From Crocinitomicaceae bacterium (GTDB taxonomy: Bacteria; Bacteroidota; Bacteroidia; Flavobacteriales_D; Crocinitomicaceae), in NCBI GenBank assembly GCA_024643555.1, contig JAHEMQ010000116.1, positions 1 to 64,000 on the forward strand: 64,000 bases of DNA. Direction: 5' to 3'. The notes under the pieces were generated by a model, which saw nothing but the letters and a program-made list of their open reading frames with translations, did no database searches and was not told the DNA's origin. A program made the position numbers and the translations under genes. Shown piece after piece: positions 1-7,147 of the stretch (position 1 is the stretch's first letter; the number at the start of each line of letters is the position of its first letter).

Positions 1-485
1 CCAATAAAGATATGGTTCGTATCCACTTTATATACATTGGCCGTTTGACAATCCTTGTAAAAATAGCGAATCGCACCTTTTAAATCTTGAACGGCACGAA
101 CTACTGCTTTTACTGCATTTGCAGAATCAAAGGGAAAGAATCCCAAGCGGTAATCGATACTCGCACATACATAGCCTTTTTTCGCAAAGCTTTCCGACCA
201 TGTTTTCACGTCGTTGTCTGTCTTTGATCCACCGATAAAACTTCCACCGTGCACCCAAATAATCAATGGTCGTGCAAGTTCGGTGTCCCCAGTTGGTTCG
301 TAAAAATCCAGTTTCAATTGACTCGCGGTTCCACTAAAGGTATTGTTTTGTCCATAGGTAATATCGCTTGTTAAAGTAAAATTGCTAAAGACATCGTTTG
401 CATAACGACCGCCATTGCTGCACGGTGATTGGGCGAAGGAAACAACGCTCAAAAACAAACTAAATAGAAAAGTAACATTTTTCAT
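1..485 (-). CDS. Carboxylesterase-like alpha/beta hydrolase, N-terminal part (cut by window edge)
   Basis: Translating from the ATG at 485 gives a signal peptide (MKNVTFLFSLFLSVVSFAQ) followed by an alpha/beta-hydrolase start. A strand ending in LIIWVHGGSF supplies the HGG oxyanion-hole motif, and GYVCASIDYRLGFFPFD is the strand-helix usual in carboxylesterase/lipase family members. The frame runs open to base 1 and stops just short of the expected G-x-S-x-G nucleophile elbow, so the catalytic serine is outside the window. The protein is probably a secreted or periplasmic esterase. It lies 15 bp downstream of an SGNH-like lipoprotein gene and a FadL gene on the same strand, so a three-gene operon acting on lipid or ester substrates is plausible. 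The substrate cannot be told. Confidence 0.82.
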   Translation of the reverse strand, partial: MKNVTFLFSLFLSVVSFAQSPCSNGGRYANDVFSNFTLTSDITYGQNNTFSGTASQLKLDFYEPTGDTELARPLIIWVHGGSFIGGSKTDNDVKTWSESFAKKGYVCASIDYRLGFFPFDSANAVKAVVRAVQDLKGAIRYFYKDCQTANVYKVDTNHIFI

Positions 486-500
486 AGGTTTTATTTTAGT

Positions 501-1817
501 TTAAGGAAATCGAATGCCGTCGTATTTTAAGGCATTCACTTGGGGGATTGTTGAATGGTATGTTAAATTTATGGCTTTTATAAATTCGTTGGCAAAAAGG
601 GCATTTCCTCTCGGATTTAAATAGATTCCATCTAAGGAGTATGCGCCTCCAGAAACAAATTTCGCACTCATGTTTACTCCATTGTAGACAAATCCATCAC
701 TTAAATTTGTAATAAATTGATCGGTATTCACCAGTGCCAGGTGGTATTGTTGAGCAAGGTTACGAATGATGGTGTTGTAAAGTGAAATTTTACTGCGAAG
801 AAGATTTAACTCTTCAATGTCCAAGACAAATTCATCTCGAATAGGGAACAAAACGCCCATTTGATTGCATTTAACGGAATCAAGAGGTAAACTCAAAAGG
901 AGTAATTCATTGGATTGAATTTGTCGCACAGCGAACATATTTGCCGTTGAATCTACGATCATGAAAGGATTTGCGCCAGTTTGAAAATAATAACCTAGCG
1001 GATTATAGATGCTATTTAAGGTTGCTGCATTTACATCATCTAAACTGAGGCCATTCCATGGAATCGTTGTGAAATAAGGCATTTGACTCACGTCTGGAAT
1101 GGTTGCAATCACTCCTTTGGCGCCATTAAGGGTTAAGTTAAATAACAATTGTTCGTAGTTCTGTTGAAATTCAAGCTCTGAAGGCAAGTTCTCATGTGTC
1201 CCTCCTGATTTTGCGTAATCCAATACATCTTCTAATCCAATGTACAGTTGAAAGAAACTAGCATTTCTCGACATAAGTTCATTCATCATGCTAGCCGTTG
1301 TGGAGGAAGACATCCGATGGAAGAATCCGTTCGTTGCCGACAAATTGGCATTGGTAAATTGATTGCTTTTTAATCCAGGAATTCCAAAGACATCAAATGG
1401 ATGGGCTGCTTGATAAATGTTTTGACTTAAACAGCTTTGATCACCTATAAGTGCATCTCTCAATGGGGACAATGAGGAAATGCCTTTACAATCCGTTTTA
1501 TATCCAAGGTGCATGGGTGCCAAGCCGTTTGTACTGATGCCAATGGAGGCAGTATTTAGAAAAGGAAAATTTGTCGGATTTGCACCGATTAATTCCATTT
1601 GAGTGGCTAGGATGTATGCTAAAGAATTTCCCTGACTTACTTTGTTCAATCCATCATTCATGTAACCCCCCATTTGGCCATCACCAATGTAAATCACATT
1701 GGTCAAGTCAAGTTCACCTTTCGTTGGAAGTGGCACTTGTTCTTTTTGTTTACAGGAAAGGAAGGCAAGTCCACAAAAAACGATAAATCCGATGTAGTGT
1801 AAAGTCTTCATTACCAT
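501..1817 (-). CDS. SGNH/GDSL-hydrolase-fold lipoprotein with a degenerate active site
   Basis: This is a 438-residue lipoprotein; the lipobox LSC puts the lipidated cysteine at residue 22. Its layout follows the Bacteroidota SGNH hydrolases that sit next to FadL porins: block I near residue 45, GIPGLKS near 145, ATIPDV in the middle, and a C-terminal DGIYLNPRG near 396. The catalytic residues are changed. Block I reads GDG where the family has GDS, block III reads GLED (194-197) where GxND is expected, and block V reads DGIY where DGIH is expected. It may be a non-catalytic binding partner. The start overlaps the upstream FadL stop by 7 bp, or by 1 bp if the second ATG at 1811 is used, so the two genes are translationally coupled. 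Fold assignment rests on remembered family motifs. Confidence 0.75.
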   Translation of the reverse strand: MVMKTLHYIGFIVFCGLAFLSCKQKEQVPLPTKGELDLTNVIYIGDGQMGGYMNDGLNKVSQGNSLAYILATQMELIGANPTNFPFLNTASIGISTNGLAPMHLGYKTDCKGISSLSPLRDALIGDQSCLSQNIYQAAHPFDVFGIPGLKSNQFTNANLSATNGFFHRMSSSTTASMMNELMSRNASFFQLYIGLEDVLDYAKSGGTHENLPSELEFQQNYEQLLFNLTLNGAKGVIATIPDVSQMPYFTTIPWNGLSLDDVNAATLNSIYNPLGYYFQTGANPFMIVDSTANMFAVRQIQSNELLLLSLPLDSVKCNQMGVLFPIRDEFVLDIEELNLLRSKISLYNTIIRNLAQQYHLALVNTDQFITNLSDGFVYNGVNMSAKFVSGGAYSLDGIYLNPRGNALFANEFIKAINLTYHSTIPQVNALKYDGIRFP

Positions 1818-3046
1818 TTATAGTTTAGTGAAATTCCAGGGGCTAAGGCCACCGTACGAAAAGTTCCGTTCAATTGTGTTTCGAGATTTCTATCTGTTCG
1901 AGTGAGTTTCGTGGCATAAAAAGAAGCATCCACCGAAAAATGTGTATTGCAGCAATAACTAAAACCTATTGTTCCATAACAGCGATTCGCATCGGGAGTT
2001 TCAGGCGTAACAAATCCAGCTTGAACAGGAGTAAAACCGAATCCGCCTCCTGCTCTAAAAACTAGGTGTTTATTCGGAGTGTAAGAAGCGCCTCCTCTAA
2101 ATGCAAAAATACTTTTATAGTTTCGAGCAGATTTTGTATCAGAAAGTGAACTAGTATTTTGAGCATAATCAAATGCGAGCGTGTCGTAGGTTTTCCAATT
2201 CACATGATTGATGTCTAATACCAATTTCCATTTTTCGGACACATCGTATGAAAATCCTAATGTTAAGACACTAGGTAAGGGCAATGCTGCAGAAAAGCTG
2301 CCGTTTGGAAAATTAGGTGCAAGTGAATTTGGAACGGTAAAGCTTGCTTGTCCATCAGAAACAGCCATCGAAACTTTGGAGCGATAGGTCAATCCTACTG
2401 AAAAACGTGAGTCAAAATGAAAAAGAACTCCTAAGTTATATCCAAATCCGATTGCTTTCCCCGCTAGTTCTGCATGTCCGTAGTTTCCGAGACTGTCTTG
2501 TACAGGAATATCTTTTTGAAGATTGACGCTCCCGGAGCTCAGTACAAATCCACCGCCAATTCCAAGTCGTTCGCTGATGCGATAGGAAAATGTAGGTTGA
2601 ATAAAAATCGCTTTCAGTGAAAGTCGCGTTAAGGCAAAACGTCCGATCCAATTGGGCTCCCATTGAACGGTACTTCCAAAGGGTGTGTATACAGCCAATC
2701 CAACGCTTAAGGGTTCCAAGCGCTTTTTAAAGCGGTAAAGACCATAGGCGGAGAAAGGTGTTCCAACTGGGTTTTCTGTGTTATAAGAGAGTTGGGTCGC
2801 AGAATCCGTGTAATGCACGTGTGCAAAAATGGGTGTTGTTGCTAGGTTGATTTCAGATTTATTCGCAAATGCAGCGGCACCAGGATTGTAAAACAGGGTA
2901 GAGGCATCCGTATAAAGAGCTGTGCCGGCGCACCCCATTCCTTGTTGTTTTTGACCTTGAAAATTCACTTGAAACCCTTGCCCGAAGATACTTAGAGGAC
3001 ATGAGAGCAAGAAAGCTACATAAAGAATTTGCGTTAAAGCGTTCAC
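1811..3046 (-). CDS. FadL/OmpP1 (TodX)-family outer-membrane transport protein
   Basis: The 411-residue product has a signal peptide ending near IFGQ and a mature N-terminus with the FadL hatch signature: MGCAGTALYTDASTLFYNPGA, then alternating beta-strands to a C-terminal aromatic residue (KW). FadL-type 14-strand barrels take up long-chain fatty acids and other hydrophobic compounds across the outer membrane. The start codon is GTG at 3044-3046; no in-frame ATG gives a better signal peptide. The downstream SGNH-like lipoprotein overlaps its stop codon, and an esterase follows, so the operon probably handles hydrophobic esters or lipids. A TAnnTTTG -7 box lies 20 bp upstream. The transported substrate is not known. 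Confidence 0.85.
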   Translation of the reverse strand: MNALTQILYVAFLLSCPLSIFGQGFQVNFQGQKQQGMGCAGTALYTDASTLFYNPGAAAFANKSEINLATTPIFAHVHYTDSATQLSYNTENPVGTPFSAYGLYRFKKRLEPLSVGLAVYTPFGSTVQWEPNWIGRFALTRLSLKAIFIQPTFSYRISERLGIGGGFVLSSGSVNLQKDIPVQDSLGNYGHAELAGKAIGFGYNLGVLFHFDSRFSVGLTYRSKVSMAVSDGQASFTVPNSLAPNFPNGSFSAALPLPSVLTLGFSYDVSEKWKLVLDINHVNWKTYDTLAFDYAQNTSSLSDTKSARNYKSIFAFRGGASYTPNKHLVFRAGGGFGFTPVQAGFVTPETPDANRCYGTIGFSYCCNTHFSVDASFYATKLTRTDRNLETQLNGTFRTVALAPGISLNYKW

Positions 3047-3066
3047 AGTTTATGCTTGGGTTGTAT

Positions 3067-3074
3067 CAAATATA
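3067..3074 (-). promoter_or_regulatory. Candidate -7 box for the fadL operon
   Basis: On the minus strand the sequence reads TATATTTG, a perfect TAnnTTTG, 20 bp upstream of the GTG start. No good TTTG -33 element is seen at the expected distance. Confidence 0.45.
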
Positions 3075-3107
3075 TTAAATTTAGTCGATAAAACTTAATC
3101 CTTTCAA

Positions 3108-3989
3108 ATGAAACCACTTAGACTGATTTGCATTCACTATTTTTTATTTATGATTTTTCCATCCATCGCTCAAGATCTCCCCGCATACGTTTTGTATACT
3201 GGAAATGGAAAGAAAACCAGTTTTGAAAAGCTCGAGGAAGCGACAGAAGGAAAGGAACTTATCTTATTTGGCGAATTCCACGACAATCCGATTTCTCATT
3301 GGTTGCAGCTGGAATTAACAAAGGAATTATTTGAAGAAAATGGCGCCAAACTTCAATTGGGATTTGAGATGTTCGAGCAAGATCAACAGTCTTTGTTAAG
3401 CGATTATTTAACTGGAAAATTAACGGATAAGCAATTCCAAGATACGATGCGTTTATGGCCAAATTACGAAACAGATTATGCTCCTTTAATTGCTTTTGCG
3501 AAAAACAATCATTTGTACTGTGTCGCCTCCAATGTTCAACGAAAATACGCATCCTTGTTATTTAAAAAAGGAAGGACAGCGTTGGACACCTTGTCAGCAG
3601 AAGTGAAAGCACAAATGGCTCCAATTGATTTCAAAGTAGACACGAGTTTGTCGCAATACCGAGAGGTTTTTTCGATGGGTGGACATATGGGAACAAATAT
3701 GGGAATGAACATGGTTGAGTCGCAAGCGTTCAAAGATGCAACCATGGCTCAATTCATTCTAGCGAATCCTGGGAGGCAAGATGGAACAGTTCATGTTCAT
3801 TTTAATGGGGCCTTCCATTCAGATTTTCATCAAGGTATTTTGTGGTATGTGCAACAAAAAAATCCACAGATTAAGGTGCTGACGATTTCTACGGTGACTC
3901 AAGAGGATGTCCGAAAGTTGGATAAAGAGCATTTGGGTCGGGCTGATTTTATTATCTGTGTTCCCGAATCCATGACAAGAACACATTAA
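3108..3989 (+). CDS. ChaN-like (DUF399) haem/iron-uptake protein
   Basis: A 293-residue exported protein with signal peptide MKPLRLICIHYFLFMIFPSIAQ. The ChaN/DUF399 signature is clear: LILFGEFHDNPISH (residues 51-64), LGFEMFEQD (84-92), and a late histidine cluster HVHFNGAFHSDFH (229-241). Campylobacter ChaN binds haem and is linked to iron acquisition; the fold resembles TIKI/TraB-type metalloproteases, so protease activity is also possible. A methionine- and glycine-rich stretch (190-202) falls between the motifs. There is no lipobox, unlike many ChaN lipoproteins. The gene diverges from fadL across 61 bp and converges with xseA, with only 2 bp between the stops. No haem-transport gene is adjacent, so a role in iron uptake is inferred from family only. 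Confidence 0.75.
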   Translation: MKPLRLICIHYFLFMIFPSIAQDLPAYVLYTGNGKKTSFEKLEEATEGKELILFGEFHDNPISHWLQLELTKELFEENGAKLQLGFEMFEQDQQSLLSDYLTGKLTDKQFQDTMRLWPNYETDYAPLIAFAKNNHLYCVASNVQRKYASLLFKKGRTALDTLSAEVKAQMAPIDFKVDTSLSQYREVFSMGGHMGTNMGMNMVESQAFKDATMAQFILANPGRQDGTVHVHFNGAFHSDFHQGILWYVQQKNPQIKVLTISTVTQEDVRKLDKEHLGRADFIICVPESMTRTH

Positions 3990-3991
3990 GT

Positions 3992-5308
3992 TTAATTTCT
4001 GCGTTTTTTGATGGTCGAAAGGATGGTTCCTTGAATGGTCTCTGTTTCCATTTGAGTTCCTTGTTCAATTTGCGTTGTTTCGTCGATCGCTTTCCCATTG
4101 ATTCGTGAGATGCTATATCCTCTTTTTAGGACGTGAATGGGATCCAAGAATTGAACTTTTTCTTCATATTGGCCAATTGCTTGTTTTTCCTTTTCAAGGA
4201 TAAATTTCAATTGAGGGCTCAACAAACGCCTGTGGTGTTCTAATTCTTGTGAAAATCCTTGAATGACGCTTCTGTATTGTTGTTGTACCTTGAAATTTAC
4301 TTGTACAAATCTATCCTTGGCCAGCTGCAGTCGTTTATTGACATCTTGATGAAGGTGATTTGCCAAAGAAAGTAGCAGTAAGCGTTTTTGTGACAAAAAG
4401 CGTTCATTGAGAACAGAAATATTCATTTTGATCTCACTTAATTCTAAATCAAATTCCCGGAAGGTTAATACTAGAAATTCAGCGAGTTGTGTTGGTGTTA
4501 TTGCGTTTCGATAGGCAATTAGTTCTGCCACCGTTAAATTGGTCGAGTGTCCAATTCCCGTTAAAACAGGTAAAGGAAAGGTCGCAATCGATTTGCAAAG
4601 CTCGAAATTGTTATAGCAGGTCATTCCGACTTCTGCTCCGCCACCGCGTACAAGGACCACAATATCGTATTGTTCTTTGTTTTTTTCAATTTCTGCTAGG
4701 GCTTGTCGAATGGAATTGACTGCTAAATCCCCTTGAACGTATGCTTCAAACAAGGTGGTTTCAAACAAGTAGCCATAGGTGTTCGAATGCAATACTTGAT
4801 AGAAGTCCGAAAGTCCCTTACTCGCATCACCAGAAATGACCGCGATACGTTTTGGAAGGAGTGGAAAAACTCGAGACTGGTTCGCGTTAATCAAAGCTAA
4901 TTTTTCCAGTTTACGCAAGGTTTCTTCTCGTTCACGTTGCAATTCACCGAGGGAAAAAGATGGATCAATATCTAAGATTTGTAAAGTGAGTCCGAAAGTG
5001 GGATGGAAATTTATTTTTGCCAAAAGCAGCAATGTTTTCCCGTCTTGCAGAGGTTCTTTGACCACTTGAATAAAAGCTTCATTGATTCGCTCCAATTGTT
5101 GCTTCCAAATTGTTCCCGTCATCTGAGCGACAATTTTCCCATCCTCCTTCTGCACCAACTCTGGAAAGGCGTGTCCACTAGGATATCTGTTCATCTTGTG
5201 CATTTCAGCCTTTACCCAATAGGTTGAAGTATACCGATCCTCCATGGTCTTTTGAATGGATTGCACGACTTGTTTGAGAGAAAAGACTTGTTTTTCTGAA
5301 TGAATCAT
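3992..5308 (-). CDS. xseA: Exodeoxyribonuclease VII large subunit
   Basis: XseA is the catalytic large subunit of the single-strand nuclease that trims DNA during repair. The 438-residue reading from the ATG at 5308 has the N-terminal OB-fold domain (about 10-110; VKAEMHKMN, GHAFPEL), the central nuclease domain (IAVISGDASKGLSDFYQVL; VLVRGGGAEVGMTCYNN; PVLTGIGH) and the C-terminal coiled coil. An in-frame TTG at 5338 would add ten residues, but the ATG is preferred. No xseB (small subunit, about 60-80 residues) is next to it: the downstream neighbour is the convergent chaN-like gene. The two-component genes lie upstream on the same strand, 42 bp away. Confidence 0.93.
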   Translation of the reverse strand: MIHSEKQVFSLKQVVQSIQKTMEDRYTSTYWVKAEMHKMNRYPSGHAFPELVQKEDGKIVAQMTGTIWKQQLERINEAFIQVVKEPLQDGKTLLLLAKINFHPTFGLTLQILDIDPSFSLGELQREREETLRKLEKLALINANQSRVFPLLPKRIAVISGDASKGLSDFYQVLHSNTYGYLFETTLFEAYVQGDLAVNSIRQALAEIEKNKEQYDIVVLVRGGGAEVGMTCYNNFELCKSIATFPLPVLTGIGHSTNLTVAELIAYRNAITPTQLAEFLVLTFREFDLELSEIKMNISVLNERFLSQKRLLLLSLANHLHQDVNKRLQLAKDRFVQVNFKVQQQYRSVIQGFSQELEHHRRLLSPQLKFILEKEKQAIGQYEEKVQFLDPIHVLKRGYSISRINGKAIDETTQIEQGTQMETETIQGTILSTIKKRRN

Positions 5309-5350
5309 GGCTGAAAATGCTGAGAGTGAAGTTAGCAAATTTCCGCTAAC

Positions 5351-6424
5351 CTACTTCAGTGGAATGCCACGTGAGCTGACGGGGCCAGTGTTTTTACTTT
5401 TTTCAATGGAAACGACAAAAGTTGTTCCGATTCCAACTTGACTTTTCACTTGAATGGACTGTCCATGAGATTCAACAATGTGTTTTGCAATTGCAAGACC
5501 AAGACCTGAGCCTCCTTCATTTCGATTTCTACTTTTCTCCACGCGGTAAAATCGTTCAAACAGTCTGGATAAATGATGTGGTTCAATTCCAGGACCATCG
5601 TCTTTAAATTCCACGACCAGACGTTCTTCCAAATTCAAAATTGAAACAGTGAGGGTGCCTCCAGGTTTCCCGTAGGATATGGCATTAGAAATCAAATTGG
5701 TAAACACTTGTCCCATTTTGTTTTTGTCGGCGTTCACATATTTCGAAGAATAAGATTTATCAAATACCAAGTGGTAGTTTTTGTCCTTTGCAATTAATTC
5801 AAAGAAATCGAATGATTCTTTTAATAAGTCGATTAGATCAAAAGAACGCACTTCCAATCGGAGGTTTTCCATTTCCATTCGGGTAATTTGATCGAGGTCT
5901 TCTAGAATCCCAGTAATGCGATCTGTGGATTTAGATGCACGCTCTAAAAAGGAACGATTCACTTGTGGGTCTTCGAGACCGCCATCTAGTAATGTCAACA
6001 AGTATCCTTGAATGGAAAAAACAGGGGTTTTTAATTCGTGTGCAAGGTTTCCAAGAAATTCTTTACGGAATTCAGCTTGTTCTTTCAATTTTGAAATTTC
6101 GATGGAACTGTTTTTTTTCCATTCTGCCACTTCCTTTTCGGCGTCTTCCATCAAAGAGTCGATGGATTTATTGAATCCAATATTGGCTGCTTGATTGACT
6201 TGTATGGATCGATAAATATTGGCTAAACGATATTGTATAAATCCTTTCAGTAGAAAATAAAAAACGAGGTAGGAAAAAATTCCAGAAAAGACTGGAATAA
6301 GTATCATGATGGTGCGGGATAATTCGACGATGATTGCGTGGACAATGAGTGTAAAGAGGAAACTTAAAAACATGAAAGCAATGCTTCCATATAAGATTAG
6401 TACACTCGGTCTGGCTGTTTTCAT
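5351..6424 (-). CDS. Sensor histidine kinase, PhoR-like
   Basis: A 357-residue membrane kinase. Two transmembrane helices (about 8-34 and 39-60) are separated by only a few residues, so there is almost no periplasmic sensor domain; this is typical of PhoR-type kinases that read a transport system rather than a ligand. The phosphorylated histidine is H129 in the H-box FLGNLAHELKTP. The ATPase part has the N box (NLISNAISYG), G1 (DDGPGIE), F (FERFYR) and G2 (GGSGLGLAI) motifs. The start overlaps the stop of the response regulator by 4 bp, so they are made together. Assignment to phosphate sensing rests on similarity of layout, on the PhoB-like partner and on a Pho-box-like array upstream of the locus; it is inference. 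Confidence 0.88.
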   Translation of the reverse strand: MKTARPSVLILYGSIAFMFLSFLFTLIVHAIIVELSRTIMILIPVFSGIFSYLVFYFLLKGFIQYRLANIYRSIQVNQAANIGFNKSIDSLMEDAEKEVAEWKKNSSIEISKLKEQAEFRKEFLGNLAHELKTPVFSIQGYLLTLLDGGLEDPQVNRSFLERASKSTDRITGILEDLDQITRMEMENLRLEVRSFDLIDLLKESFDFFELIAKDKNYHLVFDKSYSSKYVNADKNKMGQVFTNLISNAISYGKPGGTLTVSILNLEERLVVEFKDDGPGIEPHHLSRLFERFYRVEKSRNRNEGGSGLGLAIAKHIVESHGQSIQVKSQVGIGTTFVVSIEKSKNTGPVSSRGIPLK

Positions 6425-7098
6425 TTTTCTTGGAAGGTATATCCGACTCCTTTTATGGTACGAATATAGTCATCTCCAAGCTTTTCACGTAATTTTCTGA
6501 TGTGAACATCAATTGTTCTTTCACCCACAACTGTTTCATTCCCCCAAACCACTGCTAAAATTTGGTCTCTGTTAAATACCTTACCAGGACGACTAGCTAA
6601 TAGTTCGAGTAATTCAAATTCTTTTTTAGGCAATGCCAATGACTCTCCATTTAATTCTACGACAAAACGATCTCTGTCAATGAGAATCGAGGCATCAAGT
6701 TTCGGAGTGGAAGTTTTAATTCTCCTAAGTAAGGATTCTATTTTGCTTAATAACAAACGCGGCCGAATGGGTTTATTGATGTAATCGTCAGCACCAGCCT
6801 CAAATCCCGCAATCTGAGCGTAATCCTCTGTGCGTGCCGTTAAAAAAGCGATGATAGGCTGATTCAAGTGCAAGTCTTTACGGATGATTTGACACGTTTC
6901 AATTCCATCCATGACGGGCATCATTACATCCAATAAAATCAAAGATGGATTTATCTGTTGAACAATTCGCAATGCCTCTTGTCCATTTGAAGCGACATAT
7001 ACTTTAAATCCTTCCTTACGAATATTGTAAGAAAGGAACTCCAGAATATCTGGTTCGTCATCAACAATTAAAATGGTATGTCCTTTCGAGTTTTCCAT
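6421..7098 (-). CDS. OmpR/PhoB-family response regulator
   Basis: A 225-residue regulator with a receiver domain (acid pocket DDE at 13-15, phosphoacceptor D57 in LLDVMMPVMDG, lysine in DDYINKP) and a C-terminal winged-helix domain ending in the usual TIKGVGYTF. It is the cognate partner of the downstream kinase (4-bp overlap). The spacing to the upstream T9SS gene is only 49 bp and most of that is taken by a terminator hairpin, so the pair is transcribed either by read-through or from a promoter inside the upstream gene. PhoB of phosphate control is the nearest functional guess; no pst or phoU gene is in the window. Confidence 0.9.
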   Translation of the reverse strand: MENSKGHTILIVDDEPDILEFLSYNIRKEGFKVYVASNGQEALRIVQQINPSLILLDVMMPVMDGIETCQIIRKDLHLNQPIIAFLTARTEDYAQIAGFEAGADDYINKPIRPRLLLSKIESLLRRIKTSTPKLDASILIDRDRFVVELNGESLALPKKEFELLELLASRPGKVFNRDQILAVVWGNETVVGERTIDVHIRKLREKLGDDYIRTIKGVGYTFQEK

Positions 7099-7107
7099 AG
7101 GAAGAAT

Positions 7108-7138
7108 AAAAAGGCTGCTGCACTTTCATGCAGCAGCC
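7108..7138 (-). terminator. Intrinsic terminator after the T9SS beta-helix gene, just before phoB-like
   Basis: A perfect 10-bp stem, GGCTGCTGCA (7113-7122) with TGCAGCAGCC (7129-7138) and a 6-nt loop, is followed on the minus strand by a run of five T. The hairpin base is 14 bp from the response-regulator start codon, so it may act as a partial terminator or attenuator between the two. Confidence 0.8.
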
Positions 7139-7147
7139 GATTGAATA

